In this document: positions 26,424 through 34,266 of the stretch, one piece after another
Layout of the letters: the number at the start of each line of letters is the position of its first letter
How positions within the stretch are numbered: position 1 is the first letter of the stretch
DNA from: a virus
Direction: 5' to 3' (one strand)
IMG/VR virus record: IMGVR_UViG_3300005613_000015
Coordinates: 37,675-101,674 of that record
Length of the DNA stretch: 64,000 bases
Made by a program: the position numbers and the translations under genes
Notes under the pieces: model-generated
What the model saw: only the letters and a program-made list of their open reading frames with translations
Told to the model about the DNA's origin: nothing
Databases searched by the model: none

Positions 26424-28721
26424 ATGTCTGTAAGCGTATTTGAAAAGCTTCTCGGGTCATACTCGGGAATGAGAAAAAGAACATGGACCCCTTCTGTGAT
26501 TTCAGAGGCGTCCGAAAAGTGGTGGGCGCAACAGTTTAGTTTGGGAGATGAGATTGACGCCCAGACTAAAATTTCGCAGTATCAGATGGCGAAAGCGAAT
26601 ATCCAGAAGGCTGGGAGTGAACAAGGAAACCTAACGCCTGACCAAGCAGCTCAACAGTTACAAACTTACGGTCAAGCTGCTGCAACAGTTAAAGGGGTGC
26701 AGGTAGTTAACCGTCAGGGACAAAAGCCAATGGCTCTGAAAAAGGATAATATTCCTGTTGTTATCCAAGCTCTAGATTCACTTATTCAAAAAGCAGGAAC
26801 AGAAAAGTCAAAAAAACCGGACTCAGATAAAAGCGAAAAAGACAAAAAAAAGGAACGTGAAGGGCTAAGCCCTATGCAGCGAGCGGAATTTTCTCCTTCA
26901 GAAAGAATAGAAATATCTCGCACTGTAGAACGTGCTTTGGGTATTGGTCCAGAAGAGGCTATGAAAATAATTGATGGTATTGAACAAACCATTAATACGC
27001 CAAGAAAAAAGACCAAGGTGGCAAAACTCTTAAGCTTAATAGGGATTGAAAAGCCAGAGTTAGTAGAAGAAGCAAAACAACAGTTAAAGAATGGTACTGG
27101 GGCTTTATTCTCTGTAATGTCCAAAGTACAACAAACCTCAGACGGTGGTTTAGTTCTCAAAGCATCAGACCTAACGAGCGCTGAGCGCGATGCTTTAAAA
27201 ATCCTCACAATTCGCAACAATGGAAATATTTTTATCGGGCGTCCAGGAGAGTATGTTGAAGAGTATAAAACTCTACAGGAAAGTGCGCAGTATGGTGATT
27301 CAAATTACGGATTTACTTTAGGCGCTCAGTTATCTCAGTTTGGTCCACTCTTACAGGAAGTTCGCTTACTTGAAGGTGATTTAGATGTAGAGAGTATGTC
27401 TAAAGAAGAGATTGAGGGTCTTCCTAAAGCCTTTCAAAGTTCAAAGTCGGGTACTGGTTCGGGTAGTAATGATGCTGTCGGTAAATTTAAAGAATATGTC
27501 GCGGAGTTAGACCTCGCGCTGAAGAGTGGAGATAAAGCAGCTATCAAAGAGGCTCGCGAAAAAGTCAAAAATGGGTTAGAAAAATTTGGCTCAATCCCTG
27601 CCGATATTACCGTGTTAGAAACTCCGTTAGATGATGAAGACTACGACGTTTTAGAATACCTAGTAAATCAAGTTAGCGAGTCCGGGGGTTTACCCGTGTT
27701 TATTAAAAATATGGTTAGAGAGCAAGTTGCGTCTGCACAAAAATTTAATGAGTCTCTCGGTATTCAACAAGGTGATGTAGTTAAGGTTGGAGCGCCTTCG
27801 CAAAGTAGCTTAATGGGAGAACGCCCAGACATTATCGCATTTGTAAGACCTGAAGCAAAACTAAACACAAACGCGCTTGGTAAAGGCGTTAAGCTACATG
27901 TTGTAACCCCTGAAGATACTGATTTAATTTCTGAGTATGGAGAAGAGATTATCGGTACTACAATGGTTAACACCAGCATTAAAGTCAAAAAAGAAGAAAA
28001 CTCTTTAACTCGGGCAGGGTCTGGCGCTGTTGCAAAAATGCTTGGAAGCGACACGGCAGAGTATGATGAGTTAAGAAATAATACATTAGATATGCTTGTT
28101 GCTGATGGAGCGTTTACACCGGAACAGAGACGTATCTCTGATAAAGCCCTTGAAAGAGATAGAGCAATCTATGAGAAGATTGACGGTAGATTATCTCGCC
28201 TAAACCCTAAAAATACAAGGGATGTTGTTTCTTTTTTACGGTCTATGGAGATTGACGAAACTACAATATCTGGACGAGAGAAGTTTCAAGCTGAAGCAAA
28301 ATCAATTGCAGAGGGTTTATCTTCTGATGACCCTGAAATGAAAAGATTAGCTACAATCAAAGTCTTCCAGCTTTATAAGATTAGAAAAGCTGCAACCTCT
28401 AGTGCTGGCAGTGATTATGCTAGGGGTGCTGTACTAAATGATGCTATTCTATCCTTCGCTGCACGCAGAGAAGAACCTCTACATATTCAATCCCCCACTA
28501 GAGATTCTATAGGAAGTAATCATACACTTATGAAAGCTTTTGCAAAAGAAGCCTTTAATCCGGATAATAATATTCGTGTAGACCCTGCTAGAAGTAATGT
28601 TACTACCCCTGATGGTAGAGTATTATTTGGTCTTAGAAGAGTTGCACGAAAGGGCAAAAATGCTGCTATTGAGTTTGAGTTAGGACACGAATCTGAACTT
28701 CGCTATATGAAATCTATTTAA
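26424..28721 (+). CDS. Large unknown protein next to tail genes (765 aa)
   Basis: I do not recognise the family. The protein is hydrophilic and mainly helical by composition, has no Cys pattern or membrane segment, and carries a highly charged linker (about 130-150, Lys/Asp/Glu/Ser). A late-type motif and the tail tube terminator precede it, so it is probably a late gene. Its size and position suggest a virion-internal or ejected protein, or a morphogenesis factor. It overlaps tail-to-tail with the minus-strand nuclease by 8 bases. Confidence 0.5.
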   Translation: MSVSVFEKLLGSYSGMRKRTWTPSVISEASEKWWAQQFSLGDEIDAQTKISQYQMAKANIQKAGSEQGNLTPDQAAQQLQTYGQAAATVKGVQVVNRQGQKPMALKKDNIPVVIQALDSLIQKAGTEKSKKPDSDKSEKDKKKEREGLSPMQRAEFSPSERIEISRTVERALGIGPEEAMKIIDGIEQTINTPRKKTKVAKLLSLIGIEKPELVEEAKQQLKNGTGALFSVMSKVQQTSDGGLVLKASDLTSAERDALKILTIRNNGNIFIGRPGEYVEEYKTLQESAQYGDSNYGFTLGAQLSQFGPLLQEVRLLEGDLDVESMSKEEIEGLPKAFQSSKSGTGSGSNDAVGKFKEYVAELDLALKSGDKAAIKEAREKVKNGLEKFGSIPADITVLETPLDDEDYDVLEYLVNQVSESGGLPVFIKNMVREQVASAQKFNESLGIQQGDVVKVGAPSQSSLMGERPDIIAFVRPEAKLNTNALGKGVKLHVVTPEDTDLISEYGEEIIGTTMVNTSIKVKKEENSLTRAGSGAVAKMLGSDTAEYDELRNNTLDMLVADGAFTPEQRRISDKALERDRAIYEKIDGRLSRLNPKNTRDVVSFLRSMEIDETTISGREKFQAEAKSIAEGLSSDDPEMKRLATIKVFQLYKIRKAATSSAGSDYARGAVLNDAILSFAARREEPLHIQSPTRDSIGSNHTLMKAFAKEAFNPDNNIRVDPARSNVTTPDGRVLFGLRRVARKGKNAAIEFELGHESELRYMKSI

Positions 28722-29223
28722 ACCAGTAATCATCTGGTTTACTTAGAACATCTTTTAGAAGATAAATGTAACAACAATTGTTGTAATAGATGTAGTTTTT
28801 TAATGAAGGAATCTTTTCTTCTACTACTACTATTTCTTTTCTTCTATTCTTCTTATAGATTACCATCCAATCTCTATTACCTGCTCTTCTAGCATCGTTC
28901 TTAGCTTGCTCGATGAACTTATGAAAGTCGCTGGAGTCCTTGAAAATATCATCAATCTCCAGGTTGTACCCATTTTTACACTCGATAGTAAATCTAAAAT
29001 TTTGTGGTGTAATCAGGTCTCCGTGGACTATAAGATGTTGTGGGAGTTGGTGGGTTGACCCGAAGGCTCCCGACCCAGGAGTTCTACTAAACTCGTTAGT
29101 TTGAAATCGCTCATTAAGAGTTTGAGCAATCTTTCTTTCGAATGTAGCTCCTTTCCTCTTACTATTAACTCTTGGCTTCTTGCCAAATTCACCGTCGTTC
29201 AGGATTTTATTCAGGTTCGACAT
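28714..29223 (-). CDS. Holliday-junction-resolvase-like PD-(D/E)XK nuclease
   Basis: The 169-residue protein has the archaeal Hjc-like nuclease layout: basic start, G-A-T-F-E-R-K (Glu29), R-T-P-G-S-G-A-F-G, G-D-L (Asp69) and I-E-C-K (Glu81, Lys83). These supply the E, D and E-x-K catalytic set. It would cut branched DNA during late replication and packaging, in the role of gp49 in T4. It is on the minus strand; its 3' end overlaps the large tail-linked gene and its start is only 5 bases from the divergent gene at 29229. Confidence 0.75.
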   Translation of the reverse strand: MSNLNKILNDGEFGKKPRVNSKRKGATFERKIAQTLNERFQTNEFSRTPGSGAFGSTHQLPQHLIVHGDLITPQNFRFTIECKNGYNLEIDDIFKDSSDFHKFIEQAKNDARRAGNRDWMVIYKKNRRKEIVVVEEKIPSLKNYIYYNNCCYIYLLKDVLSKPDDYWFK

Positions 29224-29228
29224 ATTCT

Positions 29229-29585
29229 ATGAAAGTCCAAAAAAAACAATTTAAACTGAAAACTGAAGATTGGGTTTTCAAAACTAAGTCCGAAGGTAGA
29301 CGAATGAAGATTTACATTAAACTAAGCAAAGATGAATCAAACCAATGGGCAGCGATTAAGAACGCTGTAATTGGAGCGGGCAATATGTCTGATGGCGAGT
29401 TCGCTAAGATTATGTTATTCCGTGGTTTGAATGGCTTTATGAACGACCTAAACAAAGCTATGGATGAAATGTCCGAGCAAGAAAAACAGGAAGTTCTTCG
29501 TGAGGCTGGAATGGAGACGGAACTTGAACTTGATGTTCCGGTAACTGAAGATGAGAACTCTACGAGTACTGTCGCAGAAGAATGA
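29229..29585 (+). CDS. Small acidic helical phage protein
   Basis: The ATG at 29229 gives 118 residues and avoids overlap with the divergent nuclease start; an upstream ATG at 29172 would overlap it. N-terminal Lys-rich beta-like segment, helical middle (about 45-95), acidic Glu/Thr-rich tail. No family recognised. It overlaps the next gene by 35 bases. Confidence 0.5.
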   Translation: MKVQKKQFKLKTEDWVFKTKSEGRRMKIYIKLSKDESNQWAAIKNAVIGAGNMSDGEFAKIMLFRGLNGFMNDLNKAMDEMSEQEKQEVLREAGMETELELDVPVTEDENSTSTVAEE

Positions 29586-29880
29586 GCGTGTTGTAAACCG
29601 CCTTATTCGAGATAAAAAAACTTCTTCCTTCCTGCTCTTATACCATTCCGAATGGGATAAGTATTCTCAGGTAGTTGTAGACCGCGCTACTGAGTGGGCA
29701 AAAGAAGAAGGAGATGAGGTATGCTACATTATTTCTAGTTGGGAGCTTCCTCATGTATTTTCAGCCTTTGGAGTTACCTCAGCCCCTTGCCTAGTGGAAG
29801 TGGTGAAGGGTGATGTAAAAGTGTTTGTTGAATACCCAAAGGTTTATGACTACTTCGCTCTCAAAAGCGAAGCCTCTTAA
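29551..29880 (+). CDS. Thioredoxin-fold-like protein without the CxxC pair
   Basis: The 109-residue product shows the strand-helix-strand rhythm of a thioredoxin domain: F-L-L-L-Y-H-S-E-W (about 27-35) where the active-site motif normally follows, a long helix, then a F-G-V-T-S-A-P-C-L-V-E-V segment (about 72-83) with the cis-Pro position. The usual W-C-x-x-C is replaced by S-E-W-D-K-Y, so redox catalysis is unlikely; an adaptor role is possible. Its 3' end overlaps the minus-strand sigma gene by 4 bases. Confidence 0.45.
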   Translation: MRTLRVLSQKNERVVNRLIRDKKTSSFLLLYHSEWDKYSQVVVDRATEWAKEEGDEVCYIISSWELPHVFSAFGVTSAPCLVEVVKGDVKVFVEYPKVYDYFALKSEAS

Positions 29881-30269
29881 ATCTTCCCGCTACTAGAAAA
29901 GTCTTCCGCCTCTCTGGTAATCGACATTTCACCAGTAACCATCTCTTTGTAGTCCTGAAGCTTCTTGACGTATTTTTTGTCTTTCGTATAGAGCAGCTTC
30001 AGATTATTTACGATGACGGTGGTAAAATAGTTGAATGCCGAACCACTTGAGGGGCGGAAGTTCTTTAATGTCTTGAAGGCGAGCATGAAGCACTCCTGCT
30101 TCGCGTCGTCATGGTCAACACGAAACTTAAACGACATGAGGATATTTGTGATTAGTCTATCAAGTAACTCAACCAACTCTTGTTCGTGAGTTGAGCTGTC
30201 TTTTATGTATAAAGAGATTACTTCTTCGAATCTCTTGTTGTCAATATAATGTCCATTCTTTTTTGCCAT
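29877..30269 (-). CDS. 55: gp55-like late transcription sigma factor
   Basis: The 130-residue protein matches the short sigma-70 region-2-like phage family of T4 gp55: N-terminal A-K-K-x-x-H-Y-I-D-N-K, then D-H-D-D-A-K-Q-E-C (about 52-60), N-F-R-P-S-S-G-S-A-F-N-Y-F-T-T-V-I (about 70-86) and a basic tail. gp55 directs RNA polymerase to -10-only late promoters, matching the motif seen before virion genes here. Shorter than T4 gp55. Minus strand, with TATAAC five bases before its ATG. Confidence 0.8.
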   Translation of the reverse strand: MAKKNGHYIDNKRFEEVISLYIKDSSTHEQELVELLDRLITNILMSFKFRVDHDDAKQECFMLAFKTLKNFRPSSGSAFNYFTTVIVNNLKLLYTKDKKYVKKLQDYKEMVTGEMSITREAEDFSSSGKI

Positions 30270-30274
30270 AAGCT

Positions 30275-30280
30275 GTTATA
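30275..30280 (-). promoter_or_regulatory. -10 box for the gp55-like gene (leaderless)
   Basis: Read on the minus strand, TATAAC lies five bases before the ATG at 30269, so transcription would begin at or within a base of the start codon. The same bases read on the + strand (TGTTATAG) may serve the divergent polymerase gene at 30285. Confidence 0.5.
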
Positions 30281-30284
30281 GAAA

Positions 30285-31259
30285 ATGAGTATAGATGAAA
30301 TTCTAAAAAGTTTTGAAAATGCTGAAAAAACCCATAAACAAGAAGTGGGTTCGGAGCCTATCATTTTTATTCACGACTCCTGCGTCAAGCAACGCGGGCA
30401 AGTTTATTCATTTCGTGATGATGAATATGAGACTTTAGTAGGTCTTCTGGAGAAGACAAAACTCTCACGGGATGAGTATCAATTTCTGGCAGCGCTTCAA
30501 ACTCTGGACGTTTCCGAGAAAGATGTTACTACGAAGATGATTCAAGACAATCGCCCAGCGCTTGAAGAGAGTCTAAAGACTGCTCAACCAAAGCTAGTTT
30601 TTGTTCTTGGCAACCTCGCTATGAAAACGCTTCTTCGCAAGTCTGGTATTACAAACAAGCGTGGGAAAGAGTTCTGGGTTGATATCGACGGATTTAAGAT
30701 TCCGGTTGTTCCAGTATATCATCCGTTCTCGCTATACTCTGAGCCCAAGCTTCGAGGAATGTTCGTGCAGGATATTGATAATGCCTACGACAAGTTCATT
30801 CTCAAGAAGAACAAGCTCGCGGATTCTACTTACGAACTTTGCAACGAAGTTTCGAAAGCTGTGGAATATCTTGAGAACGCTGCTGAGAAAGAAGTTCTCG
30901 CAGTTGATATTGAAACCACGGGGCTTGATTACAAAAAGGATAAAATTACGAGCATTGGGTTCGCCACTGGCGAGCTTGAGGCGTTCGTTATTCCCATCCA
31001 CCACAGAGAATCTCAGCTATCGGACGCCGATTTAGAAGCGGTTCGCACTATAATATCCCGTGTGATGGGCGACTCCACCATCGCTAAGGTCTTTCACAAC
31101 TGTAAGTTCGACCTGAAGTTTTTGAAGAATTGGGGTATTCCTACATTTACAAACATTCACGACACTCAAATTATGCACTCACTAGTCGATGAGAATAAGC
31201 CTCACGGACTGATGGATATCGTAAAAGAATACTGGCCTAATGAGCTAGAGGAATTCTAA
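30285..31259 (+). CDS. Split family A DNA polymerase, part 1: UDG-like domain plus 3'-5' exonuclease (N-part)
   Basis: Residues 100-170 resemble a family-4-type uracil-DNA-glycosylase fold (P-K-L-V-F-V-L-G-N-L-A then V-Y-H-P-F), as in the polymerase of SPO1-like phages. Residues 204-310 hold the DnaQ-type exonuclease: Exo I V-D-I-E-T-T-G (Asp208, Glu210) and Exo II H-N-C-K-F-D (Asp276). The frame stops at residue 324, before Exo III, which is in the gene at 31710. The start is 15 bases from the divergent sigma start. The function, proofreading part of the replicative polymerase, requires assembly with part 2. Confidence 0.85.
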   Translation: MSIDEILKSFENAEKTHKQEVGSEPIIFIHDSCVKQRGQVYSFRDDEYETLVGLLEKTKLSRDEYQFLAALQTLDVSEKDVTTKMIQDNRPALEESLKTAQPKLVFVLGNLAMKTLLRKSGITNKRGKEFWVDIDGFKIPVVPVYHPFSLYSEPKLRGMFVQDIDNAYDKFILKKNKLADSTYELCNEVSKAVEYLENAAEKEVLAVDIETTGLDYKKDKITSIGFATGELEAFVIPIHHRESQLSDADLEAVRTIISRVMGDSTIAKVFHNCKFDLKFLKNWGIPTFTNIHDTQIMHSLVDENKPHGLMDIVKEYWPNELEEF

Positions 31260-31744
31260 TGAAAACGGACACTCAAGGACAGAGAGCAGTTACTAACGGA
31301 GCTACTTTTGAAAATATTATTGAGCGATACTTGTGCGGTGCTCTCGATATCCCCTCGGTTAAGTATGACCCAGACCATAGCGTACACGACCAAATATTAT
31401 GGAAAAACGCTCCGTATGAGAGTATCTACGGAACTAAGTGTCGTAGCGAGTTTCTTCTACAATTAAAAGAGAGAAAGATTCGCATAGAGTGCAAGTATCA
31501 GTCTGTAGCTGGAAGCGTTGATGAAAAGTTACCTTATCTTATGATGAACTTTACCTCGCAAGTCCCCGAAGATGAGACTATTATCATTATAGACGGGGAC
31601 GGTTGGCGTCCTGGCGCGGTTCAATGGCTTCGAACTGCTTGCAAAGGGACCAAGTGTAAGGTTTTTTCCGCTATCGAATTTCTATTTTATATTGCTACAG
31701 AGTTTGTAGATGCTGACAGTAAACAAGAACAAGCCGAAGGATGA
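31259..31744 (+). CDS. PD-(D/E)XK nuclease gene inserted within the polymerase gene
   Basis: The 161-residue protein has G-A-T-F-E (Glu18) and I-R-I-E-C-K-Y-Q (Glu77, Lys79), the E...E-x-K arrangement of PD-(D/E)XK nucleases. It starts in the TAATG overlap with polymerase part 1 and ends 35 bases inside polymerase part 2, so it lies exactly where the exonuclease domain is interrupted. By analogy with T4-like phages whose genes are split by free-standing homing endonucleases, it is a candidate mobile nuclease. Specificity unknown. Confidence 0.65.
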   Translation: MKTDTQGQRAVTNGATFENIIERYLCGALDIPSVKYDPDHSVHDQILWKNAPYESIYGTKCRSEFLLQLKERKIRIECKYQSVAGSVDEKLPYLMMNFTSQVPEDETIIIIDGDGWRPGAVQWLRTACKGTKCKVFSAIEFLFYIATEFVDADSKQEQAEG

Positions 31745-33251
31745 AAACTTTTGGGCTAACATGCCGCTCGACGACCTCGCGTTTGGCAACGCGATGGACT
31801 GCGACTTTACTCTTCGGGCGTTTCATGTTCTCCGCAAGGAGATGGAGGAAAAGCAGGTAAACTTTGTTTACGATAACCTGCTTAAAGACATTCTTGTAAT
31901 TCTCGGAATGGTTGAGAACTTTGGTATTAGTGTTGATACTCAATACTTAAAGGTTCTCGACCAAAAGCTACAGGAGGAGATTGCGGGTCTAGATGACCGT
32001 TTACAAGAACTTATCGACTCGAAGAAGGGGAGAGACGACCGTATCAATCCAAACTCGACTATCGAGATGGCGTCTATTCTATTTACCTCAGAAGGGTTTG
32101 GCTTAATACCTTCAATGTTTTCCGATAAGACGAAGACACCTCGAATTAGTGAGGAGCATCTGACGGAGGTAATGAAAACTACAAAAAACAAAGATGCGAT
32201 TGAATTCATTCAGACACTATTGAAGTATAAGTACCGCGCCAAGCAACACAAGACTTATGTGAAAGGTGTTGAGGCTGCACTAGCGTACAATGAGGACGGT
32301 CGCATCTATTCTCAATACAACTTCGCTACAGTTGTAACTGGTCGTTTGTCTTGCTCTACTTATTCTGCTGGAAAGAAAAAGAAGGGCGTATCGTTCCATA
32401 CGCTCCCACGGGAGTCTCAGAATGATGCCGTGAATATTCGCAAGCTGATGAAAGCAGATGATAAAAAGGTTTTCCTTGCAGCCGACTTTTCTCAAGCTGA
32501 ACTGCGAGTATTGGCACAATGCTGTAAGGATAAGAATCTTATCGAAGCATTCAACTCAGGACAAGACCTTCACAGATATACGGCTTCTCTTGTATTCGGG
32601 AAGAAGCCAGAGGATGTAACAAAAGAGGAGCGTCAGATTGCAAAGTCTGTAAGCTTCCTTATTGTATATGGAGGAGGTCCAAACAAGCTCGCGCAGCAAA
32701 TTGGCAAAAGCGTTCGTTACTGCCAAGGTATCTTTTCTGCGTATGAGCAGTCTTTTCCGAAAGTTTTCAAGTGGATTGAATCAGTTCACAAGATGGTTCG
32801 GAAAAATGGATATGCAGTTAGTCTATTTGGTAGACGACGACACCTACCTAATATAAAGAGCCCGATTAGGAAGTATCAGTTCCGAGCGCTACGCCAGGGT
32901 ATGAACTTCGTAATTCAAAGCTCTGCCTCAGACTTGATGCTGCACTCCATCAAACGACTGCACAGATATCGCGACCTGGCAAGGTTGGACTTTGATATTC
33001 TGGCAACCGTACATGACTCCGTAGAAGTTCAATGTAATGCAAAGGACGCCGAGAAAGTCGCGACCTTGCTAAAAGTCGTTTTGCCTATGACGGACGATTT
33101 CCAGAAGATGTATGGAATCAAGTTCGTTGTTCCCTTTGAGGTGGATGTAGAAGTTGGTACTTCATTCGGCCATTTAACTGAGGCGAAGTTCTCTAACAAA
33201 GGAAACCTACTGAATGGCAAGGAAATTCAATCATTCCTCCAAGATGCATAG
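31710..33251 (+). CDS. Split family A DNA polymerase, part 2: Exo III plus polymerase domain
   Basis: Residues 20-40 continue the exonuclease domain (M-D-C-D-F-T-L-R, Exo III Asp30). The polymerase domain is complete: motif A D-F-S-Q-A-E-L-R (Asp259), motif B R-x3-K-x3-F-x3-Y-G (Arg308, Lys312, Phe316, Tyr320), motif C V-H-D-S-V-E-V (Asp436). The start at ATG 31710 lies inside the inserted nuclease gene with no clear ribosome-binding site, so translation is probably coupled. It ends by overlapping the gp47 start. Confidence 0.9.
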   Translation: MLTVNKNKPKDENFWANMPLDDLAFGNAMDCDFTLRAFHVLRKEMEEKQVNFVYDNLLKDILVILGMVENFGISVDTQYLKVLDQKLQEEIAGLDDRLQELIDSKKGRDDRINPNSTIEMASILFTSEGFGLIPSMFSDKTKTPRISEEHLTEVMKTTKNKDAIEFIQTLLKYKYRAKQHKTYVKGVEAALAYNEDGRIYSQYNFATVVTGRLSCSTYSAGKKKKGVSFHTLPRESQNDAVNIRKLMKADDKKVFLAADFSQAELRVLAQCCKDKNLIEAFNSGQDLHRYTASLVFGKKPEDVTKEERQIAKSVSFLIVYGGGPNKLAQQIGKSVRYCQGIFSAYEQSFPKVFKWIESVHKMVRKNGYAVSLFGRRRHLPNIKSPIRKYQFRALRQGMNFVIQSSASDLMLHSIKRLHRYRDLARLDFDILATVHDSVEVQCNAKDAEKVATLLKVVLPMTDDFQKMYGIKFVVPFEVDVEVGTSFGHLTEAKFSNKGNLLNGKEIQSFLQDA

Positions 33252-34266
33252 AGTAGTTGTATTAACTGATTTACACTTACGAGCTGATTACCTTCCAGGC
33301 TACCTTGATAAACAGGTAGAAACATTAACCCGTCTGGTTAATAAGAAACCGCCTGATACGGTAGTTATTAATGGTGATATCTTCCATCGGCGCAATCCGA
33401 AGGGAGCAGAGCTTCTTGCATTCCGTAGACTGCTAGAAGGGCTTCACACAAAGAACATTTATATCAACCGGGGTAATCATGATACGATTGCAAAAGACGG
33501 CAGCACAGAAACAACGCTTAGTTTGTTTTCGGATATTGCTACTGTAATTACCGAGACACGAACGATTCGTCTTGGGGATGTTGATTTTGATTTCATTCCG
33601 CACTATGAGGATGAGAACATTATTATCAATGACCTAGGTAAAACCGACAATCATGTCTTTGGTCACTTCGGCTTTGATGGGTGTGTCGCAAACGGCGCGT
33701 ACCTTTATGAATCGTATGTAAAGAAATCCCATTTCAAAGGAAAAGAGAAGAAGCGCCTCGCATTTCTCGGTCATATTCATAAACCCAAGGTATACGACAA
33801 GTCGATTTATGTTCTCGGCACTCAGTACTCTACCTCATTCGGAGAAGCGAATGCCCAGAAGTATATTCATGAATTGATTATTCGTGGTGGTCGGGTAGAG
33901 GTTGTAAGAAAGCCTATTAATTTTGGTATTAGACACATCACGACAACGCTCGCTTCTCTTGAGGATGATGCAAAGAAGTATAACTTTGATTCTTTCTACA
34001 CTATCCTCCGTATCAAGATGGATACTCTAGACCAGGGTACGGAAAAAGAATTGATGAAAGCTCTTCTAGACAAACACAAGGTAAAGCACATTGAAATTGT
34101 ATTTGATGATGTGCTGCCGAAGTACGAAGCATCTCATGTCGATTACGATAATATCCTTACAATTGATGATAAGATTGTAGAGGAGTATATTGACAATGCA
34201 GATGTCATCTTCTCAAAATCTGAACTACTAAAGGCGCTGGAAGAGATTAAAACATATGAAACTTAA
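33244..34266 (+). CDS. 47: Recombination nuclease small subunit gp47 (Mre11/SbcD-like)
   Basis: The start at 33244 is preferred because the product then opens directly with the first strand (V-V-V-L-T-D-L-H-L); ATG 33214 would add 10 residues. Metallophosphoesterase motifs are present: D-L-H, G-D-I-F-H (about 43-47), G-N-H-D (about 77-80) and L-G-H-I-H (about 180-184). With gp46 it forms the nuclease/ATPase complex that resects DNA ends for recombination-dependent replication. It overlaps polymerase part 2 by 8 bases and gp46 by 11. Confidence 0.92.
   Translation: MHRVVVLTDLHLRADYLPGYLDKQVETLTRLVNKKPPDTVVINGDIFHRRNPKGAELLAFRRLLEGLHTKNIYINRGNHDTIAKDGSTETTLSLFSDIATVITETRTIRLGDVDFDFIPHYEDENIIINDLGKTDNHVFGHFGFDGCVANGAYLYESYVKKSHFKGKEKKRLAFLGHIHKPKVYDKSIYVLGTQYSTSFGEANAQKYIHELIIRGGRVEVVRKPINFGIRHITTTLASLEDDAKKYNFDSFYTILRIKMDTLDQGTEKELMKALLDKHKVKHIEIVFDDVLPKYEASHVDYDNILTIDDKIVEEYIDNADVIFSKSELLKALEEIKTYET

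Noticed and set aside
26424-28721. Portal (gp20) or terminase (gp17) assignment for the large gene after gp19
   Set aside because: Gene order made this tempting, but there are no Walker motifs for terminase and no portal-like pattern. Both genes are probably outside the window.
31256-31744. Group I intron in the polymerase gene
   Set aside because: The interval is almost wholly filled by the nuclease ORF, leaving no space for a group I core, and both flanking ORFs have their own starts and stops in coupled positions.
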